The notes beneath the pieces are model-generated. The model saw nothing but the letters and a program-made list of their open reading frames with translations, did not search any database and was not told the origin of the DNA. Below are positions 1 to 7,789 of a stretch of 64,000 nucleotides of DNA, one piece after another. The first letter of the stretch is position 1, and every line of letters starts with the position of its first letter. The stretch comes from an uncultured Dokdonella sp. (GTDB taxonomy: Bacteria > Pseudomonadota > Gammaproteobacteria > Xanthomonadales > Rhodanobacteraceae): the NCBI GenBank assembly GCA_934526015.1, contig CAKSZY010000010.1, forward strand, positions 20,229-84,228, read 5' to 3'. The position numbers were made by a program, and so were the translations under genes.

Positions 1-953
1 ACGCCGCGGCCGACGATCCACGCCCGCTCTTCCTGTGGCTGGCGCCGCTCGCACCGCACTTCGAAATGTGCCTGCCGGCAGCGAGCGAGTTCGAGCGTGA
101 CGTGCGCGGCGCGCCGCGGCATGCCGGCAGCCTGCCGCCGACGATCGGCCTCGACCTGCTCAAACCCTCGTTCGCCGAAGCCGACGTATCCGACAAGCCG
201 GCCTGGTTCGACGCGCAGTACCCGCCGCTGACGCAGGCCGACGTCGACGCGCTGCAACGTGGCTTCCGCCATCGACTCGAGGCGCTGCGCGCGCTCGACG
301 ACCTCGTCGCCACGCTGCGCGAACGCCTGGCCGCGGCCGGGCGCTGGGACGACACCGTGTTGGTGCTCACTTCGGACAACGGCTGGTTCAACGGCGAGCA
401 TCGTGCCTGGGGCAAGGTGCTGGCCTACGAGGAATCGATCCGCGTGCCGCTGCTCGTGCGCGGCCCCGGCATAGCGCCCGGGCGTCGCCACGAGGCGCTC
501 GTGCTGAACCACGACCTCGCCCCGACCCTGCTGGCCTTGGCCGGCACGCAAACGGCGTATGCGATGGACGGCGCCGACCTGCGCCCGCTGTTCGCCGGAA
601 TCAAACCGCCAGACTGGCGTCGCCGCTTCCTCATCGAGCATTTCCGTGACGCCGCCTGGGCACCGGTGTCGTTCGCCGACTACTTCGCCGTGCGCACGGG
701 CAGCGAAGACGCGCCGTTGCAGCGGGCACGCGTGTGGATCGACTGGCGCATCGACGGCACGTCGCACGGCGTCGAGCACTACGCGCTCGACGAGGATCCG
801 TGGCAGATCGCGAGCCTCGGCGTGGACGGAGCAGCGGCAGCCTCGCTGCGTGGCGCGCTCGCGGCCCTGCGCAGTTGCGGCCAGGCCGGAGCGCCGGCCT
901 GCCGCGATGCCGAGGCGCGCGTCGAAACGGTGTTCAGCGCCTCGTTCGAGTGA
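1..953 (+). CDS. sulfatase, C-terminal part (gene begins before the window)
   Basis: The reading frame is open from base 3, upstream of the first ATG at 66, so the gene enters the window from the left; 316 residues are visible. The frame opens with a stretch ending WLAPLAPH, typical of the alkaline-phosphatase-like sulfatase fold. It continues with the metal-site block LTSDNGWFNGEH and the usual AYEESIRVPLLVRGPG segment. The N-terminal Cys/Ser motif that is converted to formylglycine lies outside the window, so maturation type and substrate (sulfated glycan or other sulfate ester) cannot be read. It is convergent with the S9 peptidase gene. Confidence 0.85.
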   Translation, partial: AAADDPRPLFLWLAPLAPHFEMCLPAASEFERDVRGAPRHAGSLPPTIGLDLLKPSFAEADVSDKPAWFDAQYPPLTQADVDALQRGFRHRLEALRALDDLVATLRERLAAAGRWDDTVLVLTSDNGWFNGEHRAWGKVLAYEESIRVPLLVRGPGIAPGRRHEALVLNHDLAPTLLALAGTQTAYAMDGADLRPLFAGIKPPDWRRRFLIEHFRDAAWAPVSFADYFAVRTGSEDAPLQRARVWIDWRIDGTSHGVEHYALDEDPWQIASLGVDGAAAASLRGALAALRSCGQAGAPACRDAEARVETVFSASFE

Positions 954-984
954 CCGGCCGCGGGGTTGCGTCACCGCGGCCGGT
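953..984. terminator. GC hairpin between two convergent genes
   Basis: A perfect 11-bp stem (ACCGGCCGCGG and its complement) with a 10-nt loop fills the 39-bp space between the sulfatase stop and the S9 peptidase stop. There is no T-tract, so it is not a classical intrinsic terminator. Its position suggests a shared transcript-end hairpin for both strands. Confidence 0.5.
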
Positions 985-992
985 GACCATGC

Positions 993-2966
993 TCAGCGCG
1001 CGCCGGCGCCGATGTTCGCGTCGAGGAACGCGATCAGCTTCGTCATCATTTCCAGGCGCGTTTCGTCGTTGTAGATGCCGTGGCCCTCGGTGCGGTAGTA
1101 GAGCCACTCGGGTGCCTTGCCGTGCTTGACGAGTGCGGCGCGCATCTTGTCGGCATGCGCCGGCGGCACGCGCTCGTCCTGGCCACCGACGATCAGCATG
1201 ACCTTGGCCTTGATGCGTTCGGCATAGTTGGCCGGGGAGTACTGGGCCAGTTCTTCCTGGTCGTTGCCGAGCATCTCGCGCATGAACTCCTGGCCCCACA
1301 GACCCTTCTGGATGTCACCGCGCGTGTACATCATCGGCAGGTCGTAGACGCCGTAGGCGCCGATCGCGCACTGGTAGAGGTCCGGCTCGCGCACCGCACC
1401 CTGCAGCGCCGCATAGCCGCCGTAGCTGCCACCGTAGATGCAGATGCGCTTCTCGTCGGCGACGCCGGTCGAGATCGCCCAGCGCGTCGCATCGGTGACG
1501 TCGTCCTGCATCGCACGACCCCACTGGCGGTCGCCGGCATGCAGGAAGTCGTAGCCGTAGCCGGTGGAACCGCGGAAGTTGACCTGCAGCACGGCGTAGC
1601 CGCGGCTGGCCAGCGCCTGCACTTCCGGGTTGTAGAACCAGTAGTCGCGCGCGCGCGGACCGCCGTGGACGAGCACGACGAGCGGCAGGTTCTTCGCCTC
1701 CTCCTTGCCAAGCGGACGGGTGAGATAGCCGTTCAGGGTCAGGCCGTCGCGGGCCTTGATCTGGAACGGCTCCACCGGCGCCAGCTGCTCGGGCTTGATC
1801 CATGGCGCGCGGTCGGCCAGCAGCGAAAGCTTCTTCGTCGCGCCGTCGTAGAGGTAGAACGTGCCGGGATTGACGTCGGCGGCGACGAGGAACACGGCCT
1901 TGCTGCCGTCCGGCGTCGACGAGACGAGGAGGACGTCATCACCGGGGAACTGCTGCAGCATCGAGGCGATGAGCTTGATGGTCGGGTCGCCCTTGACCAG
2001 CGGATCGAGGCTCGGCCGGCCCGGCATGGCGCGCACGCCGACCACGTCGAGGCCGTCGAGACTGCGCACGAGCAGGGTCGATTCGACCTGCTTGTTGGTC
2101 CAGATGCGCTTGAGCCCGCGCTCCTTTTCGGTCCAGGTGCACAGGCCACCGGGACCTTCACTGGAAGCACAATCCCAGTAGACGGTCGAGTTGTCGCGCG
2201 AGAACGCGACCGGCACGGCGCGCGTGCCGGAAGAACGTTCGTCGAGCACGAGTTCCCATTTCGCCTTGTCGTCGGGGCGGTAATGGACCTGCAGCTTGCC
2301 CTGGGTGTCGTCGCCGTAGGCGAAGCGCACGCGGCCGGCATGATCGGTGAGGAACGCGGCACGCCGGATCGGCGCGACCGCGATGACGCCGCTGCGCTTG
2401 CCGGTGCGTGCGTCCATGCGCGTGACCTTGGCGAAATCGCCCTCGGTGCCGCTGCCGTCCCAGCTGACGGTGGCGACGAGGATGTTGTCGTCGTCGTCGC
2501 GCAGGGAATCGATCATGCGCGCGCTGCCGCGCTCGGCAACGGCCTTCTTGACCCGCGAGCCGGTCTGCTGGCTGCCCATGCGGTAGCCGTACAGCATCTC
2601 GTTGGAGCTGCCGTCGCCGTTGACCGAATAGAGCTCGCCGGTGCCGAACGGCTGCTCGATGCCGGCGACCTTCTCGCCCAGCGTGTAGACCACGCGGTTC
2701 GGTGCCACCCACCAGAACTCCGCCAGGTCGTTGCCCTCGGCCGCACGGATCGTCTTGACGTCCATGGTCTCGATGTTGAGCAGGGCGAGATAGCGGCGGC
2801 CCTCGACATAGGCCATCGCGGCGAGCCGCTTGCCGTCGGGGGAGATCTTCATCGTCTCGTAGACGACCGGCTTGTTGAAATCGGCGAGCGGCACCTGCTG
2901 GGCTGCGGCGGTACATGGCACCGCAAGCGCGAGCGCCGCGAGCAGGGCACGAATGGATCGGGTCAT
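993..2966 (-). CDS. S9 family prolyl oligopeptidase-like peptidase
   Basis: A secreted 657-residue serine peptidase of the S9 (prolyl oligopeptidase / acylaminoacyl peptidase) family. A signal peptide (about residues 1-22, ending AAA) is followed by a beta-propeller-like region rich in short strands and a C-terminal alpha/beta-hydrolase domain. The nucleophile motif GGSYGG puts Ser at about 514; Asp about 597 (GGQDERVPP) and His about 629 (EGHGIYN) complete the triad. The start MTRSIRALL is preceded by AGAAGGA seven bases upstream; the open frame continues further upstream only because of high GC. It probably degrades peptides in the periplasm. Confidence 0.93.
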   Translation of the reverse strand: MTRSIRALLAALALAVPCTAAAQQVPLADFNKPVVYETMKISPDGKRLAAMAYVEGRRYLALLNIETMDVKTIRAAEGNDLAEFWWVAPNRVVYTLGEKVAGIEQPFGTGELYSVNGDGSSNEMLYGYRMGSQQTGSRVKKAVAERGSARMIDSLRDDDDNILVATVSWDGSGTEGDFAKVTRMDARTGKRSGVIAVAPIRRAAFLTDHAGRVRFAYGDDTQGKLQVHYRPDDKAKWELVLDERSSGTRAVPVAFSRDNSTVYWDCASSEGPGGLCTWTEKERGLKRIWTNKQVESTLLVRSLDGLDVVGVRAMPGRPSLDPLVKGDPTIKLIASMLQQFPGDDVLLVSSTPDGSKAVFLVAADVNPGTFYLYDGATKKLSLLADRAPWIKPEQLAPVEPFQIKARDGLTLNGYLTRPLGKEEAKNLPLVVLVHGGPRARDYWFYNPEVQALASRGYAVLQVNFRGSTGYGYDFLHAGDRQWGRAMQDDVTDATRWAISTGVADEKRICIYGGSYGGYAALQGAVREPDLYQCAIGAYGVYDLPMMYTRGDIQKGLWGQEFMREMLGNDQEELAQYSPANYAERIKAKVMLIVGGQDERVPPAHADKMRAALVKHGKAPEWLYYRTEGHGIYNDETRLEMMTKLIAFLDANIGAGAR

Positions 2967-3022
2967 GGCAACGTCCTTCTGGGGAAGATGGGGGAATCGC
3001 GATCGCGCGAGTCGGTGCGGCG

Positions 3023-4462
3023 TCAGGCCTTGTCCGGCACGCGCCCGTAGCGGTCCTCGAGGCGGACGATGTCGTCCTCGCCGAAGTAGTCGCCGCATTG
3101 CACCTCGATGAGATGGATGTCCGCGGCGGTAGGATTCTCGAGGCGGTGCACGGTGTTCATCGGGATGTAGGCGGATTCGTTCGCCTTCAGCAGGAACTCC
3201 TCCTCGCCGATGCGGACCTTGGCGGTGCCGCGCACGACGGTCCAGTGCTCGCTGCGGCGGTGGTGCAACTGCAGCGACAGCACGTGTCCCGGCTTGACGG
3301 TGAGGCGCTTGACCTTGCAGTCCTCGCGGTCCTCGAGAATCGTGTAGCTGCCCCACGGCCGGTGCACGGTGGTGTGGAAGGTGGCGGCCTGGTGGTTGCT
3401 CGCGCGCAGGCGGTCGACCACCAGCTTGACCTGCTGCGCACGCTCGCGCGCTGCGACGAGCACGGCATCGCCGGTATCGACGATGACGAGATCGTTGACG
3501 CCGACCGCGGCGACCATGCGCGCATCGGACTGCACGTAGCAGTTGCGGCTCTCGACGATGATCGCCTGGCCCTGCACGCGGTTGCCGTCGGCATCGGCCT
3601 CGCTGTCGAGGTCGCTGATCGCCTTCCACGAACCGATGTCGCTCCAGTCGAACGCCGCCGGCACGACGGCGACGCGGGAAGCACGCTCCATGATCGCGTA
3701 GTCGATCGAGATGTCCGGCTGGGCAAGGAACCGTTCGCGCGCGAACTCGACCGGGCTGGCGTGGCTCTTCTCGCTCGCATGGCAGAGGCGCGCGGCGGCG
3801 AGCACCTCGGGGCAGGTCTGCGCGGCCGCGGCGAGGAGCGCATCGGCACGGAAGCAGAACATGCCGGAGTTCCACACGTAGTCGCCGGAGGCGACGTAGC
3901 TCTCGGCGGTCTCGCGGTTCGGCTTCTCGACGAAGGCGCCGACTTCGCGGCCTTCCTGGCCGGCGATCTCCGTGCCCATGCGCACGTAGCCGAATCCGGT
4001 TTCCGGGTGGGTCGGACGGATGCCGAAGGTGACCAGCCAGCCGTCGGCGGCCAGTGCCGCGGCGCGCTGCGCATCGGCAGCGAAGGCATCGAGGTCGCGG
4101 ATCAGGTGATCGGCCGGCAGCACCAGCAGGGTGGCCTCGGCGCCGACCTGGTCGAGCGCATGCAGCGCCGCCAGCACGATCGCCGGCGCGGTGTTGCGCC
4201 CGGCCGGTTCGAGCAGGAACGGCAGGCGCTCGAGATCGGCCTGTGGATGCGCGGCGTACTCGTCGCGGGTGAGGAAATAGTAGTCGCGGCCGGTAACGGT
4301 CAGCACCGGACCATCGCCGGCGACACGCAAGGCGCGGTCGAGCGTCTTGTACAGCAGCGACTGGCCGTCGCCCATGCGCATGAACGGTTTCGGGTAGGCG
4401 CTGCGCGAGACGGGCCAAAGGCGCGTGCCGGCACCACCGGAAAGAATGACGGGGACGATCAT
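3023..4462 (-). CDS. manC: mannose-1-phosphate guanylyltransferase / mannose-6-phosphate isomerase
   Basis: Bifunctional type II enzyme (AlgA/XanB/ManC family, 479 residues). The N-terminal nucleotidyltransferase domain has ILSGGAGTRLWPVSR and makes GDP-mannose from Man-1-P and GTP. The C-terminal cupin domain (HRPWGSYTIL, then the metal-site region around LQLHHRRSEHW) interconverts fructose-6-P and mannose-6-P. The start codon overlaps the rfbD stop by 4 bp (ATGA), so translation is coupled, and manC is the last gene of the rfbACD-manC operon. It supplies GDP-mannose for LPS or exopolysaccharide. The xanB name used in Xanthomonas would fit equally. Confidence 0.93.
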   Translation of the reverse strand: MIVPVILSGGAGTRLWPVSRSAYPKPFMRMGDGQSLLYKTLDRALRVAGDGPVLTVTGRDYYFLTRDEYAAHPQADLERLPFLLEPAGRNTAPAIVLAALHALDQVGAEATLLVLPADHLIRDLDAFAADAQRAAALAADGWLVTFGIRPTHPETGFGYVRMGTEIAGQEGREVGAFVEKPNRETAESYVASGDYVWNSGMFCFRADALLAAAAQTCPEVLAAARLCHASEKSHASPVEFARERFLAQPDISIDYAIMERASRVAVVPAAFDWSDIGSWKAISDLDSEADADGNRVQGQAIIVESRNCYVQSDARMVAAVGVNDLVIVDTGDAVLVAARERAQQVKLVVDRLRASNHQAATFHTTVHRPWGSYTILEDREDCKVKRLTVKPGHVLSLQLHHRRSEHWTVVRGTAKVRIGEEEFLLKANESAYIPMNTVHRLENPTAADIHLIEVQCGDYFGEDDIVRLEDRYGRVPDKA

Positions 4463-5397
4463 CCAGCTTCTCCTCGAGTTCCGGCGAGCTCGTCGAGCAC
4501 CGCCTCCAGTCCCTCCCCCCAAGCCGGCAAGTCTAGCCCGAACACGAGGGTCAGTTTCGCGGTGTCGAGCACCGACCAGGCCGGCCGCCGCGCCGGCGTC
4601 GGGTATTCGGCCGTACCGATCGCCTCGATCACCGGCGCGCGCGCGATCAGGCCGCGTTCCAGCGCGCCGCGCAGGATCGCCTCGGCGAAGGCGTGCCAGC
4701 TGGTGCTGGACGCCGCGGCCAGGTGGTAGGTGCCCTGCGCCTGGCGGCGGTCGGCCGGCGAAAGCCCGCGCCAGCGCGCCAGCAGGGCCGCGGTGGTGGC
4801 GGCAATCCAGGCGGCCGGGGTCGGCGAGCCGATCTGGTCGGCAACCACGCGCAGGTGCTCGCGCTCGCCGGCCAGGCGCAGCATCGTGCGCAGGAAGTTG
4901 CTGCCGCGCGGACCGTACACCCAGGCCGTGCGCAGGATGAAGTGGTCGGCGCCGCTGGCACGCAGCGCATTTTCGCCGTCGCGCTTGCTCTGCCCGTAGA
5001 CGCCGAGCGGCGCGGTCGGATCGTCTTCGCGGTAGGCACGCCCTGCCGTGCCGTCGAATACGTAGTCGGTCGAATAGTGCACCACCAGCGCGCCATGCCG
5101 CGCGGCCCAGGCGCCGATTTCGCCGACCGCACGATGGTTCACGCGGTCAGCGCGCAGCGGTTCGTCCTCGGCGCGGTCCACCGCGGTCCAGGCGGCCGCA
5201 TTGACGATGACCTCGGGCGCGGCGGCGTCGAGTCCGCGCGCGAGCGCGCCGGCATCCTCCAGATCGATGGCGATCGCCGCGGAACCGTCATCGAGACGCC
5301 CGTCGCGCGTGGCCGCGAGCACCGCGCCGAGTGGCCGCAACGCGCTGCGCAGCGCATGGCCGACCTGGCCGTTGGCACCGAGCACGAGGATCTTCAT
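4459..5397 (-). CDS. rfbD: dTDP-4-dehydrorhamnose reductase
   Basis: Last enzyme of dTDP-L-rhamnose synthesis, reducing dTDP-6-deoxy-L-lyxo-4-hexulose with NAD(P)H. It is 312 residues, slightly longer than usual. The N-terminal glycine motif GANGQVG, the YSTDYVFDG strand and the YGQSKRDGE active site (Tyr and Lys of the extended SDR fold) are all present. Start MKILVLGANGQVG was chosen at 5397 because the Rossmann strand begins there; the frame upstream is only open by chance over rfbC. It lies 40 bp after rfbC and overlaps manC by 4 bp. Confidence 0.94.
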   Translation of the reverse strand: MKILVLGANGQVGHALRSALRPLGAVLAATRDGRLDDGSAAIAIDLEDAGALARGLDAAAPEVIVNAAAWTAVDRAEDEPLRADRVNHRAVGEIGAWAARHGALVVHYSTDYVFDGTAGRAYREDDPTAPLGVYGQSKRDGENALRASGADHFILRTAWVYGPRGSNFLRTMLRLAGEREHLRVVADQIGSPTPAAWIAATTAALLARWRGLSPADRRQAQGTYHLAAASSTSWHAFAEAILRGALERGLIARAPVIEAIGTAEYPTPARRPAWSVLDTAKLTLVFGLDLPAWGEGLEAVLDELAGTRGEAG

Positions 5398-5437
5398 GGC
5401 GCAGCAGCGTGCATGCGGATCGGCCTCGCGTCGCGGT

Positions 5438-5992
5438 TCATGCGTGCTCGGGCAGCCGCTCGGGGGCGACCTCGGCAAGGAACGGCGCGCTGGCGTCCTT
5501 CGCCGACAGCGACGGCTGCGCGATCGGCCAGTCGATGGCGAGGCTGGCATCGTTCCAGCGGATCGCCGCGTCGGCGGCGCGCTGGTACAGGGTCGTGCAC
5601 TGGTAGACGAAGGTGGCGTGTTCCGAGAGCACGGCGAAGCCGTGGGCGAAGCCGGGCGGCACCCAGAAATGCCGCTTGTTGCGCGCCGACAGGATCGCCG
5701 CCGCCCAGCGGCCGAAGCCCGGCGAGCCGCGGCGGATGTCGACGGCCACGTCGTAGACCTCGCCCTCCAGCACGCTGACCAGCTTGCCCTGCGGATTCGG
5801 CCACTGGTAGTGCAGGCCGCGCAGCACGCCGTGGCTCGAGCGCGAGACATTGGTCTGCACGAAGGCGAGATCGAGGCCGGCCTCGGCGAATCGTTGCGCG
5901 TTGAAGCTCTCGTAGAAGAACCCGCGCTCATCGCCGTGCACGACCGGCTCGATCACCAGGCAGCCTTCGAGGGCGGTCGGCTGGACCTTCAT
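5438..5992 (-). CDS. rfbC: dTDP-4-dehydrorhamnose 3,5-epimerase
   Basis: A 184-residue RmlC-type cupin epimerase acting on dTDP-4-dehydro-6-deoxy-D-glucose. Family blocks visible are the GVLRGLHYQ strand with its catalytic His, [19 protein letters not shown], and [16 protein letters not shown]. Length matches the family. Its ATG overlaps the rfbA stop by 4 bp, so the two are translationally coupled within the rhamnose operon. Confidence 0.95.
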   Translation of the reverse strand: MKVQPTALEGCLVIEPVVHGDERGFFYESFNAQRFAEAGLDLAFVQTNVSRSSHGVLRGLHYQWPNPQGKLVSVLEGEVYDVAVDIRRGSPGFGRWAAAILSARNKRHFWVPPGFAHGFAVLSEHATFVYQCTTLYQRAADAAIRWNDASLAIDWPIAQPSLSAKDASAPFLAEVAPERLPEHA

Positions 5993-6873
5993 CCGCGGCC
6001 CTCGCGGGCGAGCTGCTGCAGGTACTGGCCATAGGCGTTCTTCGCCAGCGGCGCGGCCAGGCGCAGCAGCTGCTCGGCATCGATCCAGCCGTTGCCGAAG
6101 GCGATTTCCTCGGGGCAGCAGACCTTGAGTCCCTGGCGGTTCTCGATCGTCTCGATGTAGCTGGACGCCTCCACCAGCGAGTCATGGGTGCCAGTGTCGA
6201 GCCAGGCGAAGCCGCGGCCCATGCGCTCGAGCATGAGGCTGCCGTCGTCGAGATAGCAGCGGTTGAGGTCGGTGATCTCGAGTTCGCCGCGCGGCGACGG
6301 CTGCAGACCGGCGGCGAAGTCGCTGGCGCGGCCGTCGTAAAAATACAGGCCGGTCACCGCCCAGTGCGATTTCGGCTGCGCAGGCTTCTCCTCGAGACCG
6401 ATCACGCGGCCGTCGGCGTCGAACTCGGCCACGCCATAGCGCTCCGGGTCGCGCACGCGGTAGCCGAACACGGTCGCCCCGTGCGTGCGCGCGTCGGCCG
6501 AGGCGAGCAGGCCGTCGAGGCCGTGGCCATAGAAGATGTTGTCACCGAGGATCAGGCAGCTCGGTGCGCCGCCGACGAAGTCGCGTCCGATCAGGTAGGC
6601 CTGGGCGAGACCGTCGGGCGAGGGCTGCACCGCATAGCGGATCGCCATGCCCCACTGCGAGCCGTCGCCGAGCAGACGCTCGAACAGCGGCTGCTCGTGC
6701 GGGGTGTTGATGACCAGCACCTCGCGGATGCCGGCGAGCATGAGCGTGCTCAGCGGGTAGTAGACCATCGGCTTGTCGTAGACCGGCAGCAGCTGCTTGC
6801 TGACCGCCTGGGTCAGCGGATACAGGCGCGTGCCGGAGCCGCCGGCGAGGAGGATGCCGCGTCGAGAAGTCAC
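5989..6873 (-). CDS. rfbA: glucose-1-phosphate thymidylyltransferase
   Basis: First enzyme of dTDP-rhamnose synthesis (Glc-1-P + dTTP to dTDP-glucose), 294 residues. The nucleotide-binding signature [11 protein letters not shown], the [19 protein letters not shown] block and [10 protein letters not shown] identify the RmlA family. It is the first gene of the operon rfbA-rfbC-rfbD-manC. The second pathway enzyme, dTDP-glucose 4,6-dehydratase (rfbB), is not next to it here; a tRNA gene lies immediately upstream. Confidence 0.95.
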   Translation of the reverse strand: MTSRRGILLAGGSGTRLYPLTQAVSKQLLPVYDKPMVYYPLSTLMLAGIREVLVINTPHEQPLFERLLGDGSQWGMAIRYAVQPSPDGLAQAYLIGRDFVGGAPSCLILGDNIFYGHGLDGLLASADARTHGATVFGYRVRDPERYGVAEFDADGRVIGLEEKPAQPKSHWAVTGLYFYDGRASDFAAGLQPSPRGELEITDLNRCYLDDGSLMLERMGRGFAWLDTGTHDSLVEASSYIETIENRQGLKVCCPEEIAFGNGWIDAEQLLRLAAPLAKNAYGQYLQQLAREGRG

Positions 6874-6900
6874 GCCGGGACTCGCAAGGGAAAGGCGCGC

Positions 6901-6906
6901 ATTGTA
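6901..6906 (-). promoter_or_regulatory. candidate -10 box for rfbA
   Basis: On the minus strand the hexamer TACAAT (5 of 6 to the sigma-70 consensus) stands 27 bases before the rfbA ATG in otherwise GC-rich sequence. No good -35 hexamer sits 16-18 bp upstream. The same hexamer occurs ahead of purE and of the kinase gene. Confidence 0.4.
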
Positions 6907-6975
6907 GGCGCAATGGCCTGCAGGCGCAGGTCGCGGCCACCGGCGGGCGGCGCGGATGGCGGCACCATGCAGGCT

Positions 6976-7052
6976 TGGTCGGGACGGCCGGATTTGAACC
7001 GACGACCCCCTGCCCCCCAGGCAGGTGCGCTACCAGACTGCGCTACGCCCCG
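6976..7052 (-). tRNA. tRNA-Pro (anticodon GGG)
   Basis: 77 nt with the 3' CCA encoded. The acceptor stem CGGGGCG pairs with CGTCCCG (one G-T pair), the D-arm holds the usual GGTAGCGC, and the T-loop is TTCAAAT. The anticodon stem CCTGC/GCAGG carries the 7-nt loop CTGGGGG, giving anticodon GGG. A TACACT box about 33 nt upstream could be its -10. A 16-bp perfect GC palindrome lies just beyond, at 7092-7107. Confidence 0.95.
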
Positions 7053-7151
7053 AATGCATGCATGTGTGTGTCGCAAGGGGCGCGCAGTGTAGCCGGCCCG
7101 GGCCGGCCACGGAACCCCGGCGGCGTGTGCGGCCTGGCCGCACGGGTGCCG

Positions 7152-7508
7152 TCAACGCTTGAGGATCTGCAGGACTTCCTCGAGTTCCATGCGGATCTGG
7201 CGGGCGATCTGGCCGGAAATGCTGACTTCCATGCGCGCCTGCGGCCCTTCCAGCCGCTGCCGGGCACCGGTGATGGTGAAGCCCTGGTCGTACAGCAGCG
7301 AGCGGATCTGACGGATCATCAACACGTCGTGGCGCTGGTAATAGCGCCGGTTGCCACGCCGCTTGACCGGCTTGAGGTTCGGGAACTCCTGCTCCCAGTA
7401 GCGCAGCACGTGCGGCTTCACGCCACAGAGCTCGCTGACCTCGCCAATCGCGAAATAGCGTTTTGCCGGAATGGCCGGCAGTTCGCTATTGCTCCCCTGA
7501 TCCAGCAT
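7152..7508 (-). CDS. MerR family transcriptional regulator
   Basis: A small 118-residue MerR-type protein. A winged-helix HTH occupies residues about 16-60 ([20 protein letters not shown], then the wing with [12 protein letters not shown]), followed by a helical C-terminus suited to dimerisation. No cysteine-rich effector loop is visible, so metal sensing is unlikely. The gene overlaps the end of ihfA by 23 bp and is the last gene of the pheST-ihfA operon, a conserved position in gammaproteobacteria. Its targets are not known from sequence. Confidence 0.9.
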   Translation of the reverse strand: MLDQGSNSELPAIPAKRYFAIGEVSELCGVKPHVLRYWEQEFPNLKPVKRRGNRRYYQRHDVLMIRQIRSLLYDQGFTITGARQRLEGPQARMEVSISGQIARQIRMELEEVLQILKR

Positions 7509-7788
7509 AGGCTTCGACCCGGACCTTCAGTTTTTGTCCCGGGCGGAATGTCACCACCCGCCGCGCGGAGATCGGAATCTCCTCGCCGGTCTTGGGATTG
7601 CGCCCGGGACGCTGGTTCTTGAACCGCAGGTCGAAGTTCCCGAAACCCGAGAGCTTCACCTGCCCCCCCCTTTCCAACGCGTCGCGTACCGCCTCGAAGA
7701 ACGCGTCGACGAACTCCTTGGCTTCGCGCTTGTTCAGACCGACGTCCGTGAACAGACGCTCTGCCATCTCCGCCTTCGTCAGCGCCAT
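7486..7788 (-). CDS. ihfA: integration host factor subunit alpha
   Basis: A 100-residue HU/IHF-family DNA-bending protein; with IHF-beta it bends specific sites in promoters, origins and recombination sites. The start [13 protein letters not shown], the [22 protein letters not shown] beta-arm (with the Pro that intercalates at the bend) and the length are typical of the alpha subunit. It begins one base after the pheT stop, so it is coupled to pheT as in Escherichia coli. Confidence 0.96.
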   Translation of the reverse strand: MALTKAEMAERLFTDVGLNKREAKEFVDAFFEAVRDALERGGQVKLSGFGNFDLRFKNQRPGRNPKTGEEIPISARRVVTFRPGQKLKVRVEAYAGSGEQ

Positions 7789-7789
7789 C

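Noticed and set aside
993..4418. 1141-residue frame joining manC region and the S9 peptidase as a fusion
   Set aside because: The upstream half is out-of-frame reading of manC; the peptidase has its own signal peptide, ribosome site and start at 2966.
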